A DNA stretch of 38,913 bases, taken from positions 1-38,913 of the forward strand of contig PS015252.1 in the NCBI GenBank assembly GCA_048213135.1, read 5' to 3'. Source of the stretch: Reclinomonas americana ATCC 50394 (taxonomy: Eukaryota > Jakobida > Jakobea > Jakobida). Below are positions 11,264 through 20,799 of this stretch, one piece after another. The notes beneath the pieces are model-generated. The model saw only the letters and a list, made by a program, of their open reading frames with translations. It was not told the DNA's origin and searched no databases. Numbering within the stretch: the first letter of the stretch is position 1; every line of letters starts with the position of its first letter. A program made the translations under genes and the position numbers.

Positions 11264-12897
11264 CTATATTGGGAACCACGGGAACCAGCCATGTATGACG
11301 GGCGTGTCGCGGGCCTCGGCAATCTCGTTGCACGTCATGAGCGCCTCGTATAACCTGTTCACGTCCTTTTGTGTCAGGCGATCACCGGCACTGGCCTCGC
11401 GGAAAGGGAGGCGTGTGGCGGTGGCAGTGCATCCGGCGTGCTCGGCGCCTGCTGTCGTTGTTGGCGACGATATCATGTACACCTGTACCGCGATCGGGAA
11501 TGAGAGAGACACACCGCCTCGTGCTGATGGTCGACCGACTCGCGAACCTTGTCGGCGTGGAGGGACAGGAACGCAGCCCATGTCTTTTCCAGCAAGTGGG
11601 CGTGACACCGTTCGGGGAACGCCGTGCGGGAGCAGCTGAAATCGCTCTCCAGCAGCAGGAAGGCACTCACAATCACCTGGAAGCGCGCAAACTCGCTGCG
11701 GCGATCGTGTCAATCCACAACTCAGTCGCCAGGGGCACGCAAAAAGCAACACGCAACGACAGCGTCTGCTTGGTCACCACCATGTGCGCGCCGCTTTCCG
11801 TGCCGTCGCTGAGCAAGCGATGCACGTCGGCAGGCCACTGCACGCTCCAGTCGGGCCCAAACACGCGGTGCATCAACGCCGTCCACTCGTCCGCCATACT
11901 CTCGGTGGCAGTCTCCGCGTCGAGAGTGTGCGTCGGCGGAGCCCACAAGAATACTGCGTCGTCGCCGTATGCATTAAAGTCGAATTGTCGCAGCCTGTTG
12001 CACGGCGGTGCCAGCAACGTGGACGGCGAGTGCTCATCGGGTACCGCAAACGCAATCCACTTTGGCAGCGGCAGACAGTGCACAGCCAGGGCGAAGGGCA
12101 GCAGCGCGGCATACTCGCCCATCGGCGACGTGCCGGTGTGCGGTCGCTTCGCCAGCGTGCGCGACATGTTGACCATGTCGCACAGCAAGGAGGATTCGTG
12201 CAGGTGCAGATGCGACTGCTTCGTGACAAAGGAGCCGAGACGGAACACCTCCCACAGCGTCGCATTGCCCTCTGTGATCGGTGGTCAGTCGGCACGCAGG
12301 GAGCGGGCGGGCGGGGCTGGAGCGACGAAACTGGTGAACGCTGAGCAGGGCAGAAACGCCAGGCGATTGGCGGCATCCTTGATCGTTGTGGTGTCGCACA
12401 GCGGCATGCGCTCCATTTCCAGCAGCCAGTCGTGTCTGCGAAGAGGAGAGAGAGAGACAACTGATCAAACATCGCTCATGCAGGTCAACGCACGTCGACG
12501 CGCCACTCAACATTACAGGATGATGTACTGCGCGATCGATCCACTCGTGCACACTGTTGGGGAAGTCGCGTTCGTTGACCACGCGTCGACACGGAAACGA
12601 AATGCGATACTCAATGGCCGCATGTTGCAGACCTGTTCATCAACGACAATGAGCGACACACAGATTGAGAAAGTACACACTGCGACTGTGCAAACAGCAC
12701 ACCAGCACGTTGTGAGCGGAACAGCGACTGCGGACTGTGCACAATCATGGCCTGCATGCACCTGCTGATGAGAGAGCGTGCGTGCAGTGAGGCAACACCA
12801 CAAGAACGCGTGAACAGACCAGTGTCCACAGCACACACGCCAGCAGTGCCAGCAGGCGCACACGTGTCACATACACAGCCGTGTCGCTGTTCACCAT
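11264..12897 (-). CDS. Single-pass membrane protein resembling PIG-S (GPI transamidase subunit)
   Basis: Exons 12897-12762, 12632-12494, 12435-12332, 12271-11758, 11695-11548 and 11482-11264; every phase closes, giving 419 residues. An N-terminal hydrophobic span (LLALLACVLWTLVC) follows a short cytosolic head. The middle has 'ALLPFALAVHCLPLPKW' and later 'LWAPP'; the end has 'CNEIAEARDTPVIHGWFP'. The order and spacing of these parts recall the lumenal domain of PIG-S, including the 'AE.A..DP...YFP' signature near its C-terminus. Human PIG-S then has a second membrane span that I do not see, and the protein is about 130 residues shorter. Either a 3' exon is missed or this is a divergent relative. 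The first intron (129 nt) is the least certain; the 11696-11757 intron starts GTTGCG. Confidence 0.5.
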
Positions 12898-12933
12898 CGC
12901 GATTGTTGACAGTGTGGTGACTCAGCAACACCA
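12898..12933. promoter_or_regulatory. 36-bp spacer between two divergent start codons
   Basis: The minus-strand ATG of the PIG-S-like gene (12897) and the plus-strand ATG of the glycosyltransferase gene (12934) leave only 36 bp. Promoter and 5' leaders must therefore be shared, overlapping or extremely short, unless one start is wrong. I see no TATA box. Confidence 0.5.
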
Positions 12934-14643
12934 ATGCAACGACGAGTGAGCGTGGGCGGTCTCTCGTTGCCCACTCTCATCGCCGCCTATGCCATTGCGT
13001 GTGTGCTGACAGTGGCTGTTGTGTACGTGCGATTACGCGGCGATGAGGTGAGTTGTCTCGCGTGCGTGTTCATTCTCATGCTGACTTGCTGACACACAGT
13101 CGTTTCGTCGTTTTGCTGCGTGGACGACGTGCTGGTGGTGTCCGCGATCGATCGCGGAGACAGTTCCTCCGGCGTTGCGCGCGTGTCTGTTGCGCGTTCA
13201 CGAAGGCGATTGTTGAGTCTGAGGAGGGAGAGAGACAGAAAGAGAGGTGAGCGACTGACGCTTTCATCGCAGCGGCTCCGTTTGGTATGCGAGTGGAGAA
13301 GGAGCAGCAGGTCGATGAGTGCACCTTGTATCGAGTGCTGCGCGCCAGTGACTGGGCTGATCGGCCACTACGTCGTCGCGTGTATCCGATCGGTTTGTGC
13401 GCGCGTGTTTTGAGGCACAGCCGGCATCGCTTCCTCACTGGGAGCTACAGTGACGATCACCACTGATGTGGAGTTCATCAACGAGACGCTGCCGGGCACC
13501 GATCGGTTCAACTATGTGCCAACGCTGCAGAATTGGTTGTCGTATGCGGATCACTGGTTCGTGCATGCTGCTGCTGCTGCTGCTGCTGTGCTGGTGCATC
13601 GATCTCACGTTGTGGTTCCGCGGCAGGTCCACAGAGGTGTATGTGTGGCAGATTCCGAAAGGGTGCGCTGATACTTGCATCCTCTGATGGTGTCGATCGT
13701 CGACACTGACTTGTTGTCGTGGGATGCAGTGCACGGCGGCAGCTGCCGGCTCTCATGTTTGAAAAGTCTGTGGCCGTGCTGGCCGTGTGGGACGAGGGTG
13801 GCCACGAAGGGGCGTGGTACGCCGACTTGGACGCTTTCTTCAAGTCCACTGCGTGTCGACGATCGCTCGATTTTTTCTTTGAAGGTCACGATCGCGTAAT
13901 GATTGTCGGGCAGGTGTGTGGTGCCTCGTACCAAGCACGAGTATGCGCGCCTGCCACTGACATGGATCTCTGTGTGAAAAAAGGACCACGAGTTTATCAA
14001 CGCCGGCATTCTTGGCTTCCGCAACTCGACATTCACACGCCAGTTCCTCCACGACTGGCACGCCGAGTCACTGCGCGGCAGGTGCATCGCGCCCTGCGTT
14101 CTATCGTGTCTCTCACCCTGTGCGCTCACCTGCCAGCAGATACGAAACACACCCATACGACCAGGTGGCGTTTGGCCACTTGTTTCTGCGGCACCTGGCG
14201 CGCCAGCGAGCACTCGATTACACCACGCCGTGCGACGACTGCACGTCGCCGTGGTCCACGGTGAGTGAGAGCGGGGCAAGAAGAAGAAGACCTTGTGAGT
14301 GCTACTCACATTACGTGTATCAGTGCGACGGTTGCTTCGCGCAAACAATGACGCAGTGGCAGCTGGCGCCGCCGTATGCGCAGTACGATTTTGGCGAGTT
14401 TCGCTTTGTCAGCAAGGTTTGTCAGAGGTGGCGGAGGGACTTTCCCCGTGGGCGTGCTTCTAATGCGTGGTTGCTTGATAGTACGGTCCGGGCGCGTCGC
14501 TGCAGTCGGCGTTCATGTCCACGCGCCCAATCACCGACTGGTCGCTCATGCATCACACCGGCTCCAAAGACTACTGGCAGATGCCGGGCCTGATTCCGTT
14601 TGACATTTGCGATCGGCGACAAGACAAGTGGGCAGTGAGGTAG
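12934..14643 (+). CDS. Type II membrane GT-A glycosyltransferase, GT34-like, DXD motif
   Basis: Exons 12934-13051, 13100-13195, 13273-13392, 13451-13556, 13627-13662, 13730-13913, 13984-14081, 14140-14260, 14324-14416 and 14482-14643 give 377 residues with all phases consistent. Residues about 10-33 form a signal anchor, typical of Golgi transferases. A first strand 'DDVLVVSAIDRGD' is followed by 'LQNWLSYADHW', then 'WYADLDAFFKS' carrying the D-L-D metal and nucleotide-sugar motif. Then come 'DHEFINAGILGFRNSTFTR' with a Trp-rich helix, 'DQVAFGHLFLRHL', and a C-terminal 'WSLMHHTGSKDYWQ'. This order is that of GT34/GMA12-like alpha-glycosyltransferases; donor and acceptor cannot be read from the sequence. 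For exon 1 the donor GTTGTC at 13052 is preferred over GTGAGT at 13048, because only it keeps the strand-1 frame open. Confidence 0.75.
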
Positions 14644-14795
14644 CAGAAAGCAACAACTAGGGCAGTATAATAAGAACGATAATTTTGCAGCAAACACATC
14701 TAAACGGCACGAAAGGGGGAGGGGGAGTGAAAGGGAGTGAGGCACGCCAGGAAAGAAGAGGGTACTCTGGCGCGACACCGGGCGCAGGCGGTTGC

Positions 14796-15417
14796 TCATC
14801 GACCAGTGAAGTGGTCAATGGCAGCAGAGAACGCAGCGAAACCAGCACAGCCCAGCACAGCACTTTGCACACCGCCTGCACAGGAAGAAAAGAGGTGTGA
14901 GAGACCAGTTAATCGCGTGTGTAGCAAGAAGAGGCACGCACCGCGGACGCCAAAGCCGCCGCCGACAATGCAACCCGCAGACAGACCGTTGACCATGTCG
15001 TGCTTGGCACGATACTGTGAAGAGGAGATGGTGTGAGAGAGAGGAGGAGGAGGTGGAGGAGGAGGAGGAGAAAGAGAAGGAGAAGAAGAACAAGAGGAAG
15101 AAGAAGAAGAAGAAGAAGAAGAAGAAGAAGAAGAAGACGAAGAAGAACAAGAATGAGGAGAAGAAGAAAGACTGGGGGAGGGGCAGAAGAAGAAGCATGT
15201 GAGCAACAATAACACGAAGGAGAAGCAAGAAGAAGAAGAGGGCTGACAAGAAATAGAGAGAGGAGCAAANNNNNNNNNNNNNNNNNNNNNNNNNNNNNNN
15301 NNNNGTGTGTGTGTGTGAGAGAGTGAGTGTGAGAGCAGTGCATACACACGCACACACACAAGCGCGCAGTACGCAACGAAGACGTTCAATGGCCATCCGC
15401 TTAAGCGGGTCCGGCAT
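14796..15417 (-). CDS. TIM22-family inner-membrane translocase, incomplete in assembly
   Basis: Two exons are firm: 15014-14942 and 14875-14796. Together they code 'YRAKHDMVNGLSAGC', a glycine-rich membrane helix (GGGFGVRGG) and 'GCAGFAAFSAAIDHF', ending at the TGA at 14796-14798. This matches the last two helices of TIM22, the carrier translocase of the mitochondrial inner membrane. An upstream piece at 15417-15378 (starting MPDPLKRM, donor GTTGCG) may be exon 1. The middle of the protein, with the first helices, is not visible and should lie in or next to the 35-N gap. The intron before the first firm exon has an extreme pyrimidine tract on the coding strand, (CTT)n followed by (CTC)n. The gene sits 152 bp from the end of the glycosyltransferase gene and 90 bp from the next minus-strand gene. 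Confidence 0.8.
15030..15190. repeat. GGA/GAA microsatellite within the TIM22 intron
   Basis: The plus strand reads GAG/GGA repeats running into (GAA)n. On the TIM22 coding strand this is a polypyrimidine tract ending at the 3' splice site at 15015. The poly-Glu/Lys reading frame across it is not a gene. Confidence 0.85.
15270..15304. other. Assembly gap, 35 N
   Basis: The gap lies between a GA-rich tract and a (GT)n tract, in the position where the missing TIM22 exons should be. Confidence 0.85.
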
Positions 15418-15506
15418 AATGGCCGGAGGGAAGAGCATTCTCCACGAGAGACCAAATGAAGTGAGGATGAGGACGCAGGTCGAACGTCGGGAAGAGCTCT
15501 TCCACT

Positions 15507-17106
15507 TCATTGTGCGTACCAGTGCAAGTGCTGCAGCTGCACCATGCGACAGTCTTCGTACACAAAGCAACGGAGGACCAGAGATGGCAGTGACTCCCCA
15601 TAGTCGTCGTCCTCGTCTCCTTGCGCCTTGTCGGCGATTGCCCGCAAAGCGTCGAGGGCGTTGGTCGCCGACTCGACTTCCCGCTCGGCGTACCACTGCG
15701 GAACGTGCTGCGCTACTACGCGCTCGTCGAGTACGTAGTTGCAGTTCATGGTGATGCTGCGTCCGGTGGCGTTGACGCCAATGGAAACAGTGCTTCTGTC
15801 GAAAGGCAAGAGCACGGAAGCGATTCCGGGGATTTGTATGGGCGTGGCCTCCGGGTTGCGCAGGTTGACAAACGCGACATTCTTGTCGCCTGTGCGTCAG
15901 CATTGCGTGGCGTGAGAGAGATCTGCAGTGAGAAGGAGGAAGACGGTCAAACAGACCGTCAACATACACCAGGTGAGCGCCACTGGGCGAGAACACGGCG
16001 TTGCTACGGGTCTGTATCCGCTTCCGCATGTTGCCGGTGGTGGCGTCGATCAGCATCACGTCATCGTCAGCTGTCTTGCCACCAACGGCAAGAAGGCGGT
16101 CGTCTGGAGACAGGATAAGAGGCCGCACGACATTCTGTGGCAGCGAAAACTCCTGCAGCCGCTCGCCCGTCGCCAAACTGTATACGAGCACGGCCTTTGG
16201 AGGCAGTGACGGCGCCGGCTTGCCGGGGCGAACTCGGTACTGGCGCGGCGCAGTCATCGCCATCACTCGCTGCTGATCGTGGGCGAGCTGCAAGTCCACC
16301 ACATTATCGCCCCCCGGCAGCGTGTGGACCAGGCGTCCACGATTGCGCCGATTGGCCTCGTCACCCACCACACTGGCGCGCCACACTTGCAACGTGGCAG
16401 GCTCTCCGACAGTCGCCGACGACGTCACCACCAGGCACTCGTCGCCCTCTCGACGGAACACCATGCGTCGAATAATGGTGAAACTGCGGTTGTCGGCATC
16501 GTCCTCGTTCTCCTCCTCCTCCTTCGCCTCCTCCGCCTCCTCCGCCACTGGGTCGACGACAGCGGGCTCAGGGTCCTCATCTTCCGGCGTCATCACCAGT
16601 GTCACCACTCGTGCCCGCGTATCAAACTCTTCCCACTCGGTCTCCGGTGTCACGCTGTCCAGTGTGGCCGTGGACCACACCAGAACGCGGCCGCGGTCCG
16701 TGCTGCACGCCAATAGAGAGCCACACTCGGAGAACGATAGGTTGCTGACCTCGTACTTGGTCACCGCCAGGCAACCACGGAATGACTCGCCACCAGAGGC
16801 ATCAAACAAGAACAGCAGACTTACGTATGGCTCCGCCTCGCCATCTGTGAGATCGCGCACATCTGTCGGCGGATCAATGCCATCGCGGTCGGCATAGTGC
16901 AGCTGCTGCAGTATGGGAGCACTGCGGCGCCATGCTTTGACGCGCATGACTCCCTTGCCCGCAAAGTACATGTCGGTCTTGGAGCTCGGATAGGCCGTCA
17001 CCACATGCCGTCCATCGGGGGACACCGCAATCTCCGCTGCATTCTCGTAGGGAGCACCGATGTCCTCGGGAGCTTTGAAAGGGCGCAGTAGCGGGCGCGT
17101 TGTCAT
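15507..17106 (-). CDS. WD-like propeller protein, paralogue A of a tandem pair
   Basis: Exons 17106-15957 and 15889-15507, 510 residues, intron phase 1. I do not recognise the family by name. Repeated blade-like segments are visible: 'AEIAVSPDGRHVVT', 'FSECGSLLACSTDRGRVLVW', 'MVFRREGDECLVV', 'VDLQLAHDQQRVMAM', 'LILSPDDRLLAVGG' and 'NAVFSPSGAHLVYV'. They are consistent with a WD40-type or PQQ-type beta-propeller. An acidic loop (EEAEEAKEEEENEDDADN) interrupts it near residue 220. A conserved C-terminal block contains 'LPSLVLRCFVYEDC'. No signal peptide or membrane span. The start at 17106 is chosen by alignment to the paralogue; an in-frame upstream ATG at 17163 exists. Confidence 0.78.
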
Positions 17107-17257
17107 GCGGTTCTCGAACACACGACAGCGATGTATTGTTCGGGACTTGCGATGGAGGGACACGCGACTGCCGTACGCGAGCTCGCTGCTTGCATCCCCA
17201 ACTCCATGTTCTTCATAACCATGCAGGAAAATAGAGCAGCACGCTGGCTGGTAGAAG

Positions 17258-17263
17258 TTTATT
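17258..17263 (-). terminator. AATAAA-type polyadenylation signal
   Basis: The minus strand reads AATAAA about 60 bases past the stop of paralogue B, in an AT-rich patch that is unusual for this GC-rich window. Confidence 0.45.
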
Positions 17264-17322
17264 TAATATCGATAATTGACAGCCCGTGTACTGCCTGCGC
17301 ATGCCACGCACCGTCACTCCCC

Positions 17323-18884
17323 TCACTGACCTCGCGAGTGACGCAGCTCCAGCAGACGGCACTCCTCGAACACAAAGCAGCGGAGGACCAACGACGGCAG
17401 CGGCTCACCATCGCTCTCCGAGTCCGCTCCCTCCACGCGCAAGCCGTCGACAGCACGGGCCACCGACTCGAGCTCGCGCTCGGCAAACCACAGCGGGATG
17501 TGCGGGGCGAGTACACGCTCGTCGAGCAGCTTCACACCCGAGGCGAAACCGATGCCGCTGACGCCAATGCGGCCGCACACGGGCGACAGGTCGATGCCGA
17601 TCATGCGTTGCGCACCGGGAACGACAATGGGCTCGGCCTGCGGATCGCGCATGTTGGCAAAGGCGATGCCGTCATCTGCCCACACGTGCACGGCAAGTCA
17701 GCACAACTGAAAGACAAGACACAGACTCGTGAGATCTCACCTGCGGCGTACACCAGATGCGTGCCACTTGGCGAAAAGGCGGCGTTGCTGCGAGTTGGGA
17801 TGTGCTGGCGAACCGCGCCTGTGCTCACATCGACCAGCTGGACCTCGTCCGCGTACATACCGCCAATGGCGAGTACGGCGTCGTCCGGCGACAAGTCCAG
17901 GTGTCGACCGATGCGGTTCGACATTGACAGCTCCTGCAGCTGCTCGCCGGTGACCAAGTTGTAGATGAGAACCGCATTCGACGGCGCCTTCTCATGCTCG
18001 CTGTAACTGTCGGCCACTCGCAGCGCCAACACCCGCTGCTGGTCGTGGGCCAGCTGCAAATCCACAATGTGCGCACCATTCGGCAACGTGTGCACCAGTT
18101 GTCCTCGATTGCGCATGTGCGCCGCGTCGCCCACCACGGCGGCTCGCCACACTTGCACTGTGTAGGGATTGGAAAAGGGCCCCGACGACGACGCCACCAC
18201 CAGGCACTCGTCGCCCTCGCGGCGGAACTGCATGCAGCGGATCGAGGTGAAATAGCGACATTCATCATCGTCATCGTCCTCTTCTTCTTTCTCCTCCTCC
18301 TCTTCTTCCTCGTCGCCGTCCGGCACCGACACATTGTTGGCCTCCGGATCCTCATCCGCCGGCTTCATGACCAGCGCAGCCACGCGCGAGGCCGTGTCAA
18401 ACACCTGCCAGTCGGTCTCCACCGTCATGCTCTCCAGCATCGCCGTCGTCCACACCAGCACGCGGCCACGATCCGTGCTGCACGCCATCAACGAACCGCA
18501 CTCCGAGAACGACACGCTCGTAATGTCGCGCTTGGTCATGGCCACACAGCCGCGGAATGCATCGCCGTCCACGGCCAAGGCATCGAATAGAAAGAGCAGA
18601 CTCACGTACGGCTCCGACTCGTCCTCATTCAACTCGCGCGTGTCCATCTTCGGGTCGATGCCATCGCGATCGGCGTAGTGCAGGCGACGCACTATGCGAT
18701 GGTCGTGCTCGAGGGCGCCAACAATGCCACGGCCGCCCACCCAAATGTCGGTCTTGCAAATGGGATTGATGGTGACGAGGTGGCGACCGTTCGGCGACAC
18801 AACAGGCGAGCACGAGTCGATGTCGATGCTGTCGGCGATCAGACGCCGAGGAGGTGCGTAGGAGCGAGTGAGAGGAACAGCCAT
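17323..18884 (-). CDS. WD-like propeller protein, paralogue B of a tandem pair
   Basis: Exons 18884-17741 and 17675-17323, 498 residues. It aligns end to end with the neighbour at 15507-17106. Both share 'LHYADRDGID', 'SEPYVSLLFLFDA' or its like, 'SFSECGSL.ACSTDRGRVLVW', 'QLAHDQQRV' and 'LPSLVLRCFVFEEC', and a single intron at the same place and phase (after LVYA or LVYV). The central acidic loop is a nearly pure Glu/Asp run here. Same strand, 216 bp apart, so a tandem duplication is clear. The function is unknown; a scaffold role would be a guess. Its ATG is 74 bp from the divergent MED7 start. An in-frame ATG at 18950 would add 22 residues absent from the paralogue. Confidence 0.8.
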
Positions 18885-18958
18885 GGCGCAGGAAAGAGAC
18901 TGCAAGTCACCGATGTCCCGCGCGGTCGTGTTCGTTCGTTCGCCTGTCACTTGTCACA

Positions 18959-20024
18959 ATGGAGGCCACGTCTGCGTTTCCTCCACCTCCACCCTTCTGG
19001 ATGCAGTTCCGATCACAGGGCCCGCCTGTGCAAGTGACTGACAGGCGCGTGTGTCTTTGTGAGAGAGTGTCTGAGTGGCGTGTTTGACTTGTTTGTGTGT
19101 GACGAGATAGTGATGGCGAGGGTCGTGTGAGGCGACGATATGCGGGTCTGTTGCCGCCAGTGCCGCCGAGTGCCGATGATCAGTACCGCTTGCTGGGTCG
19201 CACATACGCAGTGGTGAGTGTGCGTGAGAGAGCACATTCATCTCGATCAGAGTCTCTCATGTGTGTGCAGGCGGAGACTGTGGAGGAGGACCTGCGTGCG
19301 TCGGGCGTGGAGGTGCTGTTTGACGAGTCGCCCGAGGCCAGTCGCGTGGATGAGCTGCACAAGCTGAATCGGCGACTGGTGGCCACGTTTCTCGAGCTGT
19401 TGGATGCACTGGTGGATCCACCAGAGGTGGTGGCGGGAGGTGGCGCTGGTGCAGATGGTGCGTCGCCGAGTGAGGCCACACCCGTGACTCCAGCAGCAGC
19501 TGCAGCAGTGGAGCCGCCGCTGTGGCACACCAAGGGAACGCACATTGAGACCATTCTCCTCAACATGCACTACCTGATCAACACGTTCCGGCCGCAGCAG
19601 GCGCTGGCGCACTTGCGCAATCTCATGATTCAGCAGACGGCGCGGAAACAGGAGGCGGCACGTGCTGTGCAGCTGTTGCGTGCGTGTTGCGCCACAGCGT
19701 TGTTGCCTAATGATGTCACTCATCATTGGTGGAGCGCAGTGCACGACACGAGTGCGCGGCCGAGATCCATGCAGCGTGCATGGAGTTGCAGGCCTACTTG
19801 GACAGAACAGTGGCCGTGAAACCGCTGGTCATGGGAGAAGACGGCGACAGCACAATGGCGATTGCTGCCACGCAGGTGCGATCGGCGAGAAATCATCATT
19901 CGTCAAAGCTACGCTTTCGCATTCTCACACGCTGCTGGATCCACAGTCATCGAGCCCTGCGCTCAGCATCTCCAAGAGCGAACTAGACAATCTCCAACGA
20001 CTGGCCACCGCCGACGACACATGA
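18959..20024 (+). CDS. MED7: Mediator complex subunit 7
   Basis: Exons 18959-19033, 19121-19213, 19271-19674, 19740-19875 and 19947-20024 encode 261 residues. The N-terminus is proline-rich (AFPPPPPFW), followed by 'YAGLLPPVPPSADDQYRLLG', as in MED7. The core then reads 'LHKLNRRLVATFLELLDALV', a Gly/Ala/Pro insert, and 'HIETILLNMHYLINTFRPQQ' with 'ALAHLRNLMIQQT', the conserved helices that pack on MED21 in the Mediator middle module. The intron at 19675-19739 starts GTTGCG and its removal restores a continuous helix (AVQL-ARHECAAEIHAAC). The alanine-rich insert between the two helices is longer than in animal MED7. Acts in the nucleus as a link between activators and RNA polymerase II (known family role). 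Confidence 0.87.
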
Positions 20025-20046
20025 ATGGAGGAGAGGAGCTGCAAAA

Positions 20047-20052
20047 AATAAA
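20047..20052 (+). terminator. AATAAA polyadenylation signal after MED7
   Basis: AATAAA lies 23 bases after the MED7 stop, in an A-rich stretch. The convergent NDUFA6 gene ends only about 75 bases further on. Confidence 0.5.
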
Positions 20053-20127
20053 AGAAGCACCCACTCTCTTGTTGTTCTTCACTGGGCGTGCGTGACTGCG
20101 TGCGTCTGCACCCATCCCAACAACGAC

Positions 20128-20704
20128 CTACTGGCCCTCGTAGAAGCTCTTGAGGAAGGGCGACATGGTCTGCTGCTCCCCGTGGAGATGCTGTGGAATG
20201 CGTGGCCCTTGTTCTGTCGACTCAAAGTACGCTCGCACGTGCGCTGTGTGTGCATCAAGTGGGGGAGTGAGCGACAACGACGCGCGCATATCACTGCGCA
20301 ACACAACGACGCAACTGGCCGACTTCCACTGCATCAACAACTCATCAATATCCTGCTTGCCCTTGAACACCAGCAAGTCGACGACATCAGGATCCTGATC
20401 GACCAAACAGTCAGAGAAGATGCATGTGGCACATTGTGAGGAGAGTGGTTGCTGACCTTGACATCGGCGTGCTTTGCAAAGTGCGACTTGATCACCGACT
20501 TGACGCGCTCGTCGGGGTAGTCGAGTGAGTAGTACGACTTGATCAGAGGAACCGCGCGAATGTAGTCGCGGTACAGTGAGCGCGCGTGTCGCGATGCAGC
20601 GGCCAGTGAGCCTGAGGTGTGCGTGGCAAGAGGTGCAGACTGCGTTGTGTGGGTGAGTGAGTGAGTGAGTGAGTGAGAAGAAAGGAAACGACAGTCATGG
20701 CCAT
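20128..20704 (-). CDS. NDUFA6: LYR-motif complex I subunit NDUFA6 (B14)
   Basis: Exons 20704-20690, 20639-20457, 20394-20316 and 20243-20128 encode 130 residues, against about 128 in the human protein. The LYR motif is in 'RHARSLYRDYIRAVP'. It is followed by 'VVDLLVFKGKQDIDELLMQWK', the join 'SATHVRAYF', and a C-terminal 'FLKSFYEG', all in family order. LYR proteins bind the mitochondrial acyl-carrier protein; NDUFA6 sits in the complex I matrix arm. The third intron (20244-20315) starts GTTGCG, and the family sequence continues unbroken across it, which fixes that splice site firmly. Exon 1 is only 15 bases with a GTTTCC donor, so the exact start is less sure. It may overlap the last exon of the upstream receptor gene. 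Confidence 0.87.
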
Positions 20705-20799
20705 CTCCGCCCCACTGCTGACGTGGAGCTGCCCGCTCACTCGCACACCGATAGACAAGCACGCACACACTACGCACACAGTCGTGCGTCGACACTTAC

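Noticed and set aside
13393-13420. A 28-nt intron ending at GAGGCACAG in the glycosyltransferase gene
   Set aside because: A later acceptor at 13450 gives a normal 58-nt intron in the same phase.
15017-15202. Poly-Glu/Lys open frame
   Set aside because: Purely a (GAG)n/(GAA)n microsatellite within the TIM22 intron, on the opposite strand.
14815-17163. A 782-codon open frame running from the propeller gene through the simple-sequence region
   Set aside because: Only 15957-17106 is coding. Beyond the intron donor at 15956 the frame runs through shifted sequence, the gap and poly-Phe/Ser from a (CTT)n tract.
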